Source: an uncultured Croceicoccus sp. (GTDB lineage: Bacteria > Pseudomonadota > Alphaproteobacteria > Sphingomonadales > Sphingomonadaceae). From it: DNA of 64,000 nt. A program made the position numbers and the translations under genes. A model generated the notes under the pieces. That model did not search any database and was not told the DNA's origin. It saw only the letters and a program-made list of their open reading frames with translations. Positions within the stretch are counted from its first letter, which is position 1; each line of letters begins with the position of its first letter. Below, in pieces: positions 31,498-40,111 of the stretch. Where the stretch lies: the NCBI RefSeq assembly GCF_947496385.1, contig NZ_CANMCP010000001.1:186001-250000 (forward strand), read 5' to 3'.

Positions 31498-31887
31498 ATG
31501 GCACGCGAACCCCAGCGCATTAAGCGGCGCGAGCGCAAGAATATCTCCAGCGGCGTCGCGCATGTGAACGCCAGCTTCAACAACACCATGATCACCATCA
31601 CCGATGCGCAGGGCAATGCGATCAGCTGGTCTTCGGCCGGCATGATGGGCTTCAAGGGCAGCCGCAAGTCGACGCCCTATGCCGCGCAGGTTGCCGCCGA
31701 CGATGCCGGCAAGAAGGCGGCGGAGCATGGTGTCCGCACGCTCGAGGTCGAGGTCAAGGGCCCCGGTTCTGGCCGTGAAAGCGCGCTACGCGCTCTCCAG
31801 GCGGTGGGTTTCACCATCACCTCGATCCGCGACGTGACCCCCATCCCGCACAATGGCGTGCGTCCGTCCAAGCGCCGCCGCGTCTGA
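31498..31887 (+). CDS. rpsK: 30S ribosomal protein S11
   Basis: 129 aa. [40 protein letters not shown] and [18 protein letters not shown] are typical. Forms the mRNA platform with S7. Confidence 0.97.
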   Translation: MAREPQRIKRRERKNISSGVAHVNASFNNTMITITDAQGNAISWSSAGMMGFKGSRKSTPYAAQVAADDAGKKAAEHGVRTLEVEVKGPGSGRESALRALQAVGFTITSIRDVTPIPHNGVRPSKRRRV

Positions 31888-31900
31888 TCCGAACGCGCGA

Positions 31901-31930
31901 GGACGGGCCGGAAGGATCCCCGGCCCGTCC
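31901..31930 (+). promoter_or_regulatory. Hairpin between rpsK and rpoA
   Basis: Perfect 11-bp stem (GGACGGGCCGG / CCGGCCCGTCC), 8-base loop, 14 bases after rpsK. Followed by only two T residues, so at most a partial terminator; it may lower rpoA transcription relative to the ribosomal genes. Confidence 0.5.
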
Positions 31931-32001
31931 TTCGGATCATCTGCCTGGCGGCCGTCATCCGGATGGCGCCGCAATTCATGTTAAAACCCTAGGGGAAGTC
32001 C

Positions 32002-33057
32002 ATGTCCGTCAATAACAAGAACTGGCAGGAACTGAAAAAGCCCAACAGCCTCGAGATCAAGAGCGGTGGCGATGCCAAGCGTCGCGCGACCTTCGTCGCC
32101 GAACCGCTGGAACGCGGCTTCGGCCTGACGCTCGGCAATGCGCTGCGCCGTGTGCTTTTGTCGTCGCTGCAGGGCGCAGCGATCACGTCGATCAAGATCG
32201 ACAACGTCCTTCACGAATTCTCGTCCCTCGCCGGCGTGCGCGAGGACATCACCGACATCGTGCTCAACATCAAGCAGGTCGCACTCAAGATGGAAGGCGA
32301 GGGCGCGAAGCGTCTGAACCTGTCCGTCACCGGCCCTGCCGAGGTGAAGGCGGGCGATATTGCCGTGACCGGCGATATCGAGGTGATGAACAAGGATCTC
32401 ATCATCTGCCACCTCGACGAGGGTGCGACGCTGAACATGGAACTGACCGCCGAGAGCGGGAAGGGCTATGTTCCCGCGGCGCAAAACCGTCCGGCCGATG
32501 CTCCGATCGGCCTCATACCGGTCGACGCGCTCTATTCGCCGGTGCGTCAGGTGTCCTACAAGGTCGAGAATGCCCGCGTCGGGCAGGAGCTCGACTATGA
32601 CAAGCTCAACCTGACGGTCGAGACCGACGGAACGGTCACGCCCGAGGATGCCGTCGCCTATGCCGCGCGCATTCTGCAGGATCAGCTCACGCTGTTCGTG
32701 CACTTCGAGGATGGCATTCCGCAGGGGGCGCAGCAGACCGCCGGCGTCGCCGCTCAGCCCGAGGAATCGGACGCCAATCAGCTCAACCGCTACCTGCTCA
32801 AGAAGGTGGACGAGCTGGAACTGTCGGTGCGTTCGGCCAACTGCCTCAAGAACGACAACATCATCTACATCGGCGATCTGGTGCAGAAGACGGAGGCGGA
32901 AATGCTCCGCACCCCGAACTTCGGCCGCAAGTCGCTGAACGAGATCAAGGAAGTGCTGTCCAGCATGGGCCTGCGTCTCGGGATGGATATTCCGGGCTGG
33001 CCGCCCGAGAATATCGAGGAAATGGCGAAGAAGCTGGAGCAGGAACTGCTCGGCTGA
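32002..33057 (+). CDS. rpoA: RNA polymerase alpha subunit
   Basis: 351 aa. Assembly and activator-contact subunit. N-terminal dimer domain with [20 protein letters not shown] and [20 protein letters not shown]; the C-terminal DNA-binding domain (about residues 260-340) has [20 protein letters not shown] and the [17 protein letters not shown] helices. The length is slightly above E. coli (329). Confidence 0.98.
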   Translation: MSVNNKNWQELKKPNSLEIKSGGDAKRRATFVAEPLERGFGLTLGNALRRVLLSSLQGAAITSIKIDNVLHEFSSLAGVREDITDIVLNIKQVALKMEGEGAKRLNLSVTGPAEVKAGDIAVTGDIEVMNKDLIICHLDEGATLNMELTAESGKGYVPAAQNRPADAPIGLIPVDALYSPVRQVSYKVENARVGQELDYDKLNLTVETDGTVTPEDAVAYAARILQDQLTLFVHFEDGIPQGAQQTAGVAAQPEESDANQLNRYLLKKVDELELSVRSANCLKNDNIIYIGDLVQKTEAEMLRTPNFGRKSLNEIKEVLSSMGLRLGMDIPGWPPENIEEMAKKLEQELLG

Positions 33058-33168
33058 TCACGCTCGCGCCCCGGCATGGTCCGGGGCAACACGGGTTAGA
33101 AGGCTGCCCGTATCACAGCCTGTACCGGGGTACCTTGCACGGCCCCCTTACGAACCAGGAAGAATGAA

Positions 33169-33588
33169 ATGCGTCATAAAATGTCCGGCCGCAAGCTGCA
33201 GCGCAAGACGGGCCACCGCAAGGCCCTCCTGCGCAACATGGCCGCCGCCCTGATCAAGCACGAGCAGATCAAGACCACCACGCCGAAGGCGCGCGAACTG
33301 CGCCCCTATATCGAAAAGCTGATCACGCTCGCGAAAAAGGGCGGCCTGTCGAACCGCCGGCTCGCACAGGCGCGCCTCATGGACGATACGCAGCTGGTCA
33401 AGCTGTTCGATACGCTGGCCACGCGCTATGCGGATCGCGAAGGTGGCTATACGCGCATCGTGAAGGCCGGTTTCCGCGCATCCGACGCCGCGCCGATCGC
33501 GATCATCGAACTCGTCGATCGCGACGTTGATGCCAAGGGTCAGGATTCCGGCCCGGTGCAGACCGAGGACGAATTCGAAGACGCCTGA
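33169..33588 (+). CDS. rplQ: 50S ribosomal protein L17
   Basis: 139 aa; last gene of the cluster. [20 protein letters not shown] start and [21 protein letters not shown] terminator follows 22 bases later. Confidence 0.97.
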   Translation: MRHKMSGRKLQRKTGHRKALLRNMAAALIKHEQIKTTTPKARELRPYIEKLITLAKKGGLSNRRLAQARLMDDTQLVKLFDTLATRYADREGGYTRIVKAGFRASDAAPIAIIELVDRDVDAKGQDSGPVQTEDEFEDA

Positions 33589-33610
33589 TCGCGTCACGAA
33601 ATGAATGACG

Positions 33611-33648
33611 AAGGGCGTCGCGGGACAATGGTTCCGCGGCGCCTTTTT
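33611..33648 (+). terminator. Intrinsic terminator after rplQ
   Basis: 13-bp stem (AAGGGCGTCGCGG / CCGCGGCGCCTTT, two wobble pairs), a 10-base loop, and TTTTT at 33644-33648. Ends the ribosomal transcript. Confidence 0.85.
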
Positions 33649-33741
33649 AATGGGCTTCATCCTCGTTTCATCTGAAATCTTGTATTCGCGGCGCGGATTG
33701 CGCATCTGGTGCGCAGAACAGATCGAAGAGGGAATGATTGC

Positions 33742-35934
33742 ATGATTTCAGCCAAACGCATGGCCGGCCTGCTGGGTGCCGTATCGCTCGCCGCGATCGC
33801 GGTTCTGCCGTCGCAGGTGTCGGCTCAGGGAGCGCCCTCCGCCGTGAAGACCGACGAACCGACCCGCCCCGACTATCCCGAAACGAAGCGCGGCGATGTC
33901 GTCGAGACAGTCTTCGGCGAACAGGTCGCCGACCCCTATCGCTGGCTCGAGGCGGACGTGCGCAACGATGCCGAGGTGGCCGACTGGGTTGCGCGGCAGA
34001 GCGCCTACGCCGATGATTATCTGAAGCAATTGCCCGAGCGTGCCTTCTTCGAAAAGAAGCTTTCGCAATTGCTCGACTACGAACGTTTCGGCACGCCGGT
34101 GAAGGCGGGCGATGCGCTTCTCTACGAACACAACACCGGGCTTCAGAATCAGAACGTCCTGATGATCGCGGATGCCGATGCCGAGACGATCGACGGGAGC
34201 GCGCGGGTCCTGCTCGATCCCAACGCGTGGTCGGATGATGGCACGACCGCCCTTGCCGGGTGGAAGGCGTCGAAGAGCGGACGGCTCCTCGCCTATCTGG
34301 TGCAGGAGGGGGGCAGCGACTGGCGCACGATCCGTTTCGTCGACACCGCCACGGGGGAACCGCTCGACGACAGCATCGAATGGGCGAAATTCACCGGCCT
34401 GACCTGGCTCGGAGACGACGCCATCCTCTATTCCCGCTTTCCCGAACCCGAAGCGGGACAGGATTTTCAGGCGCTGAATTACAACCAGGCGGTGTATTAT
34501 CACAAGATCGGCACGCCGCAGTCCGAAGACCGCCCGGTCTATGCGACCCCCGACATGCCGAAGCTGGGCCATGTGGCCAGCACGACGAGCGATGGCCGCT
34601 GGGTCGTTATTAACAGCACCGAGGGCACCGACCCCACCTCGCGCGTGCATGTGATCCCGGTGGGGCGGGGCGACTGGACGCCGATCACGCTCATCGCGGA
34701 GCCCGAGGCGCAGTGGGACCTGATCGAGGGGATCGTTGACCGGCTCTGGTTCGTGTCGAGCAAGGACGCGCCGCTCAAGAAGATCACCATGGTCGACCTG
34801 TCGGGCGACACGCCGCAATTCACCGACGTGGTCGCCGAGGCTGAGCAGAACCTCGAAGGCGCGGCAATTGTCGGTGACCGCATCGTGGCAAGCTACCTCG
34901 TCGACGCGGCCTCACAGCTGCGCCGCTATACGCTCGACGGGGAGGCGGTGGGAACCGTGGACCTCGCCGGCATCGGGTCCGTCGGCGGGATCAGCGGCGA
35001 GCCCGGTGACGACGATGCCTGGTTCGGTTTCTCGTCCTTCACCACGCCCGGCACGATCATGAAGCTCGATCCCGATACCGGCGCTACGCGCGATTTCGCG
35101 ACGGTCGACCTGACCTTCGATCCCGATGATTACAGCGTGGAGCAGATATTCTACCCCTCGAAGGACGGGACCGAGATCCCGATGTTCATCGTCAAGCGCA
35201 AGGACGTGACCGGCCCCGCGCCGACGATGCTCTACGGCTATGGCGGGTTCAACATCTCGCTGACCCCGTCCTATAGCGCGACGCGCATGGCCTGGCTGCA
35301 GGGGGGCGGCGTCTATGCGATGGCCAACCTTCGGGGTGGCGGCGAATATGGCGATGCGTGGCACGATGCCGGCCGCGGCGCAAACAAGCAGAACGTCTTC
35401 GACGATTTCATCGCCGCGGGCGAATGGCTGAAGGCGAACGATGTCACGGGCGAAAACCAGCTCGCGATCGAGGGGCGGTCGAATGGCGGGCTCCTGATGG
35501 GCGCCGTCACGAATCAACGGCCCGACCTCTTCGACGCGGTGCATGCCGCCGTGGGCGTGATGGACATGCTGCGCTTCGATCGCTGGACCGCCGGGCGGTA
35601 CTGGGTCGACGATTACGGCTACCCCGATCGCGAGGACGACTGGCGTATCCTGCGCAGCTATTCGCCGTATCACAATATCCGGTCCGGCACCGATTATCCC
35701 GCCATCCTGACCACCACGGCCGATACCGACGACCGCGTGGTTCCGGGGCACAGCTTCAAATATGCCGCCGCGCTTCAGGATGCGGAACTCGGCGAACGGC
35801 CCCGCATCATTCGCATCGAAACCAATGCCGGACACGGCAGCGGCAAACCCGTTGCGAAGATCATTGAGGAGTTTTCGGACATCATGGGCTTCCTCGCCCA
35901 CTGGACCGGCTTCACGCCGAGCGACGATCAGTAG
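33742..35934 (+). CDS. Exported prolyl oligopeptidase family (S9A) peptidase
   Basis: 730 aa, a typical S9A length plus a signal peptide. The N-terminus MISAKRMAGLLGAVSLAAIA through VSAQG is a Sec signal. The beta-propeller follows (DPYRWLEADVRNDAEVADWV is the family N-terminal motif). The catalytic domain has Ser580 in EGRSNGGLLMG, Asp in TADTDDRVVPGHS and His in NAGHGSGKP. It cleaves after Pro in short peptides, here presumably in the periplasm. I chose ATG 33742 because it begins the signal peptide and has AGAGGGA upstream. Single-gene transcript. Confidence 0.93.
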   Translation: MISAKRMAGLLGAVSLAAIAVLPSQVSAQGAPSAVKTDEPTRPDYPETKRGDVVETVFGEQVADPYRWLEADVRNDAEVADWVARQSAYADDYLKQLPERAFFEKKLSQLLDYERFGTPVKAGDALLYEHNTGLQNQNVLMIADADAETIDGSARVLLDPNAWSDDGTTALAGWKASKSGRLLAYLVQEGGSDWRTIRFVDTATGEPLDDSIEWAKFTGLTWLGDDAILYSRFPEPEAGQDFQALNYNQAVYYHKIGTPQSEDRPVYATPDMPKLGHVASTTSDGRWVVINSTEGTDPTSRVHVIPVGRGDWTPITLIAEPEAQWDLIEGIVDRLWFVSSKDAPLKKITMVDLSGDTPQFTDVVAEAEQNLEGAAIVGDRIVASYLVDAASQLRRYTLDGEAVGTVDLAGIGSVGGISGEPGDDDAWFGFSSFTTPGTIMKLDPDTGATRDFATVDLTFDPDDYSVEQIFYPSKDGTEIPMFIVKRKDVTGPAPTMLYGYGGFNISLTPSYSATRMAWLQGGGVYAMANLRGGGEYGDAWHDAGRGANKQNVFDDFIAAGEWLKANDVTGENQLAIEGRSNGGLLMGAVTNQRPDLFDAVHAAVGVMDMLRFDRWTAGRYWVDDYGYPDREDDWRILRSYSPYHNIRSGTDYPAILTTTADTDDRVVPGHSFKYAAALQDAELGERPRIIRIETNAGHGSGKPVAKIIEEFSDIMGFLAHWTGFTPSDDQ

Positions 35935-35944
35935 GATTAAGGAT

Positions 35945-35983
35945 GAACCCCGCGAATATGAACGAAACCTATCCGCGGGGTTC
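35945..35983 (+). repeat. Inverted repeat after the S9A peptidase gene
   Basis: Perfect 10-base arms (GAACCCCGCG at 35945-35954 and CGCGGGGTTC at 35974-35983) with a 19-base loop, 10 bases past the stop codon. No T run follows. Probably a transcript-end hairpin; it lies upstream of the small exported protein. Confidence 0.5.
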
Positions 35984-36065
35984 AGTAGGCGCACATTGAC
36001 ACCCGGGTATACCGGTTCCTGACGGGCAATCCCGCCCCGACCCCTGCCAAAGGAAGGAACCGCCC

Positions 36066-36650
36066 ATGACCCCTGTAATGAAATCGCCCGTAATGAAGGC
36101 CATCGTCGGCACTGCCGCCGCCGGCACGATGCTGGCGACCGGTATATCGCCTGCCTATGCCGACCGGCGCGACCGTGGCATCGATACGGGCGACATTATC
36201 GCAGGGGCGCTGATCCTCGGGGGGATCGCGGCAATCGCGACCTCGGGCGGGCGCAACGACCGCTATCGCGACCGTTACGACGATCGTTATGACCGGCGTT
36301 ATGATCGCCGTTACGACAATCGCAATTCCTACTACCGTGGCGGTTCGGCGCGCGATGCCGTCGAACGTTGCATCCGCACGGCCGAGCGCGAAGCCTATCG
36401 CCGCGGGTTCCGCCGGGTGGACGTGACCGACATCCGCGATGTCGACCGCCGCCGCGACGGTTACCGGGTGAAGGGGCGCATCGTCGTCGATACCGGCTAT
36501 CGCGGCGGGCGTTACGGCAATGGCTGGGGCGGCGATTATCGCGGCTATCGCAACGATATGCGGGGCTGGGACTCGGGCCGCTTCGAATGCCGGACCGACC
36601 GTGGCCGCGTCAATTACCTCGATTTCGACAATATTCGCGGCCTGCGTTAA
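36066..36650 (+). CDS. Small exported protein with RYD repeats
   Basis: 194 aa. Signal-like N-terminus (AIVGTAAAGTMLATGISPAYADR), then a hydrophobic segment at residues 41-60 (GDIIAGALILGGIAAIATSG), then a run of RYDDRYDRRYDRRYDNR repeats (about residues 68-87). The C-terminal half (residues 95-194) starts ARDAVERCIRTAEREAYRRG and ends with two Cys-containing beta-like stretches. Resembles small glycine- and arginine-rich periplasmic proteins common in sphingomonads; no function known to me. AAGGAAGGA serves as ribosome site. A strong hairpin follows the stop. Confidence 0.7.
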   Translation: MTPVMKSPVMKAIVGTAAAGTMLATGISPAYADRRDRGIDTGDIIAGALILGGIAAIATSGGRNDRYRDRYDDRYDRRYDRRYDNRNSYYRGGSARDAVERCIRTAEREAYRRGFRRVDVTDIRDVDRRRDGYRVKGRIVVDTGYRGGRYGNGWGGDYRGYRNDMRGWDSGRFECRTDRGRVNYLDFDNIRGLR

Positions 36651-36657
36651 GCCATGG

Positions 36658-36692
36658 CGCGCCCGGCGGGTCGATCCCGCCCGGGCGCGTTT
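36658..36692 (+). terminator. Hairpin between convergent genes
   Basis: 13-14-base arms (CGCGCCCGGCGGG / CCCGCCCGGGCGCG, one bulged base), 5-base loop, followed by TTT. Sits 8 bases past the RYD-repeat gene and just before the end of the convergent TRIC gene, so it can terminate both. Confidence 0.65.
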
Positions 36693-36698
36693 CCTGCC

Positions 36699-37313
36699 TC
36701 AATCGTCGCGCGAATAGGCCGGAAGCTCGATGCGCCAGACAAGCGCCGCCCCCCGCAATGCGAAACCGGCCAGCGCGGACACGCTCCAGACAAGCCCCTG
36801 CGGCAGACCCATCATCGTCAATATGGCACAGCCGGACGCGGCAAGCGCCGCCGCCGTCACATATAGCTCGGGCCGCATCAGGATCGACGGCACGCCCGCC
36901 AGGACATCACGGATGATGCCGCCGACGCATCCCGACACCACGCCCAGGACGATCGCCGGCAACAGCGCGACGTCATAGGCCATCGCCTTCGCCGTGCCCA
37001 GCACTGCAAACGCGGCCAGCCCCGCGGCATCGGCCCATTCCAGCAAGCGGCCCTCCCACCACCGGGACGGCGTGAACCACGCGATCAGCGCGACGGCGAA
37101 CACCACCGGCGCCACCTGCTCCGACCGGATCCAGAATGCCGGCACATCGATGAGGAGATCGCGCACCGTCCCGCCGCCAACTCCGGTGACCAGCGCAAAG
37201 AAACACACCGTCACGAAACTTTGCCGCAGTCGCGCGGCGAGCAGCGCCCCGGTGAGCGCAAAAACCGCCGTGCCCGCAAGGTCGAGCAACGGCGGCAGGG
37301 CGGGGCCGTCCAT
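36699..37313 (-). CDS. TRIC-type cation channel family (UPF0126) membrane protein
   Basis: 204 aa with seven hydrophobic segments arranged as two three-helix repeats plus one: the repeats are marked by FFALVTGVGGGTVRDLLID and LGVVSGCVGGIIRDVLAGVP, the GGG-x-RD signature shared by bacterial TRIC homologues (UPF0126, YicG). Inner membrane; prokaryotic TRICs conduct K+. It is the last gene of the lpdA side of the minus-strand cluster, 13 bases after lpdA, and may be co-transcribed. Confidence 0.85.
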   Translation of the reverse strand: MDGPALPPLLDLAGTAVFALTGALLAARLRQSFVTVCFFALVTGVGGGTVRDLLIDVPAFWIRSEQVAPVVFAVALIAWFTPSRWWEGRLLEWADAAGLAAFAVLGTAKAMAYDVALLPAIVLGVVSGCVGGIIRDVLAGVPSILMRPELYVTAAALAASGCAILTMMGLPQGLVWSVSALAGFALRGAALVWRIELPAYSRDD

Positions 37314-37326
37314 GGGGCCGGCCGGA

Positions 37327-38730
37327 TCAGATGTGGATGGGCTTGCCGCGCACGGCCATGGCCGCTTCCTTGATCGCCTCCGAATGGGTCGGATGCGCGT
37401 GGCAGGTATAGGCGATGTCCTCGCTCGTCGCGCCGAACTCCATCGCCTGCGCGATCTGTGCGATCATCGTGCCGGCGAGCGATGCGATGCACCATGCACC
37501 CAGCACGCGATCATTCTTTGCATCGGCGATGATCTTCACGAAACCATCGGGTTCGCGGTTGGTCTTCGCGCGGCTGTTGGCCATCATCGGGAAATTGCCG
37601 ACCTTCACCTCGTGGCCGTCGGCCTTCGCCTCGGCCTCGGTCATGCCGACGCCCGCGATTTCGGGCATGGTGTAGACCACGTTGGGAATGATCGCGTGAT
37701 TGACGATGCCCTGCTCGCCCGCGATGTTCTCGGCCACGGCGATGCCCTCGTCCTCGGCCTTGTGGGCGAGCATCGGGCCGGGGATCACGTCCCCGATTGC
37801 CCACACGCTGTCGACCTTGGTGCGGAAATCATGGTCGGGCACGATCTGACCGCGCTCGTTCGGCTCGAGGCCGATGGCCTCGAGATTGAGGCCGTCCGTG
37901 TTCGGCCGCCGCCCGATCGCGACGAGCACGCAATCCGCCTCGAGCGTCTCGGCATCGCCGCCGCTGGCCGGTTCCATGGTGAGCGTGGCGGTCTTGCCCT
38001 TGACCTCGACGCCGGTGACCTTGGTCTTGAGCTTCAGCTCCATGCCCTGCTTCTTGAAGATCTTGCCCGCTTCCTTGCGGATATCCGCGTCCATGCCGGG
38101 CAGCAGCGTGTCGAGATATTCGATGACCGTGACCTTCGCACCAAGCCTGCGCCACACGCTGCCCAGTTCCAGGCCGATGACGCCGCCGCCGATGACGACC
38201 ATGTTCTCCGGCACCCGGTCGAGCGCGAGGCCGCCCGTGCTGTCAACGATGATGCCGCCCTCGTTGTCGATTTCCACGCCGGGCAGCGGGGTCACGGACG
38301 AGCCGGTTGCGATGATGATGTTCTTGGCCGAATGCTGCTCCTCGCCGACCTGCACGGTGTGCTTGTCGACGAAGCTGCCGCGGCCCTTGAGCCAGGTCAC
38401 CTTGTTCTTCTTGAACAGGAACGCGATCCCGCCGGTCAGCTCCTTGACCGCCGTTTCCTTTTCGCCCTGCATCGCCGGCAGGTCGAGCGTGACATTGTCC
38501 GCCATCACGCCGAACTTGGCCATGGTGCCGCCGTGCGCTTCCTCGAACAGCTCGGAGCCGTGCAGCAGCGCCTTGGACGGAATGCACCCGACGTTGAGGC
38601 AGGTGCCGCCCAGCGTTTCCCGGCTCTCGACACAGGCCGTTTTCAGCCCGAGCTGCGCCGCGCGGATCGCGGCGACATATCCGCCGGGGCCGGAGCCGAT
38701 CACGATAACGTCAAAGTCGAATTCAGCCAT
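37327..38730 (-). CDS. lpdA: Dihydrolipoyl dehydrogenase (E3)
   Basis: 467 aa flavoprotein that reoxidises dihydrolipoyl groups with NAD. FAD motif GSGPGGYVAAIRAAQLG at the N-terminus; redox disulfide GGTCLNVGCIPSKALLH (the CxxxxC pair); NAD motif VVIGGGVIGLELGSVW; C-terminal interface HAHPTHSEA with the catalytic His-Glu pair. The position next to odhB marks it as the E3 of 2-oxoglutarate dehydrogenase; it may also serve pyruvate dehydrogenase. A 14-base palindrome lies in the 71-base gap to odhB. Confidence 0.96.
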   Translation of the reverse strand: MAEFDFDVIVIGSGPGGYVAAIRAAQLGLKTACVESRETLGGTCLNVGCIPSKALLHGSELFEEAHGGTMAKFGVMADNVTLDLPAMQGEKETAVKELTGGIAFLFKKNKVTWLKGRGSFVDKHTVQVGEEQHSAKNIIIATGSSVTPLPGVEIDNEGGIIVDSTGGLALDRVPENMVVIGGGVIGLELGSVWRRLGAKVTVIEYLDTLLPGMDADIRKEAGKIFKKQGMELKLKTKVTGVEVKGKTATLTMEPASGGDAETLEADCVLVAIGRRPNTDGLNLEAIGLEPNERGQIVPDHDFRTKVDSVWAIGDVIPGPMLAHKAEDEGIAVAENIAGEQGIVNHAIIPNVVYTMPEIAGVGMTEAEAKADGHEVKVGNFPMMANSRAKTNREPDGFVKIIADAKNDRVLGAWCIASLAGTMIAQIAQAMEFGATSEDIAYTCHAHPTHSEAIKEAAMAVRGKPIHI

Positions 38731-38753
38731 GTTCCATCTCGTTCATCTTGTCG

Positions 38754-38767
38754 GGCCAGTACTGGCC
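38754..38767. repeat. Perfect palindrome between odhB and lpdA
   Basis: GGCCAGTACTGGCC, a 14-base perfect palindrome, followed toward odhB by a GCGCCCG/CGGGCGC hairpin (38778-38795). Could be an operator or an mRNA-processing element in the intergenic spacer. Confidence 0.4.
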
Positions 38768-38801
38768 GGTATCGGGTGCGCCCGCCGCCGGGCGCGAACA
38801 A

Positions 38802-40046
38802 TCAAAGATCGATCAGAAGGCGCGTCGGATCCTCGATCGCGTCCTTGATGATCTTGAGCGCGGTCACCGCCTCGCGCCCGTCGATCAGCCGGTGGTCGTA
38901 GGACAGCGCGATATACATCATCGGGCGGATCTCGACCTTGCCGTCGATGGCCACCGGACGGTCCTCGATCCGGTGCAGGCCGAGCACCGCGCTCTGCGGC
39001 GGGTTAATGATCGGCGTCGACATCAGCGATCCGAACACGCCGCCGTTGGAAATGGTGAAGGTGCCGCCCTTCATCTCGTCCATGGTGAGCGTGCCGTCCT
39101 TCGCCTTCTTGCCGAAATCGGCGATGTCCTGCTCGATCCGGGCAAAGCCCTTCTTGTCGGCATCGCGCACGACCGGCACGACCAGCCCGTTCGGCGCCGA
39201 CACGGCCACCGAAATATCGACATAGTCGTGATAGAGGATCTCGTCCCCTTCGATCTGCGCATTGACCGACGGCACGTCTTTCAACGCAAGGCACGCCGCC
39301 TTTGCGAAAAAGCCCATGAAGCCCAACCGGATGTCGTGCTTCTTGGCGAAGAGATCCTTGTACCGGGTGCGCGCCTCGATGACGGCGGTCATGTCGACAT
39401 CGTTGAAGGTGGTGAGCAGGGCCGCGTTGTCCTGCGCGCTCTTCAACCGCTTCGCGATGGTCTGGCGCAGGCGCGTCATCTTCACGCGCTCGACATTGCG
39501 GCCGCCGGCGTCCGCGGGCGCGCTGGGGGCGGGGGCAGGGGCGCTGGTGCTCGCGCCGCCTGCATCGCGGGCCTTCGCCGCGGCCAGCACGTCTTCCTTG
39601 GTCAGGCGTCCGTCCTTGCCCGATCCCTTGATCCCGGCGGGGTCGATCCCGTGTTCGAGCACGGCGCGGCGCACCGCCGGCGACAGCACCGCGGCATCGG
39701 CACCGTCGCCACCCTGCGCCGCATCGCCGCCATCCTGCTTCGCGGGGGCGGGCTTCTGCTCGTCATTCGCCTCGGCGGGCTTGGCGGCCGGCTTGGCGCC
39801 GCCGCCGCTGCCTTCCTCGATCGTGGCGATGAGTGCGCCGACTTCGACATTGTCGCCGACCTCGGCCATCAATTCGCCCATGACGCCGGCGGCAGGCGCG
39901 TTCACGTCGATCGCGACCTTGTCCGTCTCCAGGCTGCAGATCGGCTCGTCGGCCTCCACCCGGTCGCCCGGCTGTTTCAGCCATTCGCCGACGGTGGCTT
40001 CGTTGATGCTTTCACCCAGGGTGGGAACCTTGACTTCGGTGCTCAT
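38802..40046 (-). CDS. odhB: 2-oxoglutarate dehydrogenase E2 (dihydrolipoamide succinyltransferase)
   Basis: 414 aa. One lipoyl domain (residues 1-77) with the modified Lys43 in ETDKVAID; an Ala/Pro/Lys-rich linker; a peripheral-subunit-binding domain (about residues 115-150: [20 protein letters not shown]); and the catalytic domain with [12 protein letters not shown], the HxxxDG active site. The 2-oxoglutarate rather than pyruvate type is inferred from its neighbour sucA. AAAGGA is the ribosome site upstream of ATG 40046. Confidence 0.97.
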   Translation of the reverse strand: MSTEVKVPTLGESINEATVGEWLKQPGDRVEADEPICSLETDKVAIDVNAPAAGVMGELMAEVGDNVEVGALIATIEEGSGGGAKPAAKPAEANDEQKPAPAKQDGGDAAQGGDGADAAVLSPAVRRAVLEHGIDPAGIKGSGKDGRLTKEDVLAAAKARDAGGASTSAPAPAPSAPADAGGRNVERVKMTRLRQTIAKRLKSAQDNAALLTTFNDVDMTAVIEARTRYKDLFAKKHDIRLGFMGFFAKAACLALKDVPSVNAQIEGDEILYHDYVDISVAVSAPNGLVVPVVRDADKKGFARIEQDIADFGKKAKDGTLTMDEMKGGTFTISNGGVFGSLMSTPIINPPQSAVLGLHRIEDRPVAIDGKVEIRPMMYIALSYDHRLIDGREAVTALKIIKDAIEDPTRLLIDL

Positions 40047-40111
40047 CGCTTACGCGTCCTTTCGCGGCGTCATGCCGGTCATGCTGATGGCGGGGAGGGG
40101 GCTTGCGCCCC

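Noticed and set aside
36290-36340. Short repeats that could suggest a CRISPR array
   Set aside because: They encode RYD repeats in frame inside a protein gene, with no spacers.
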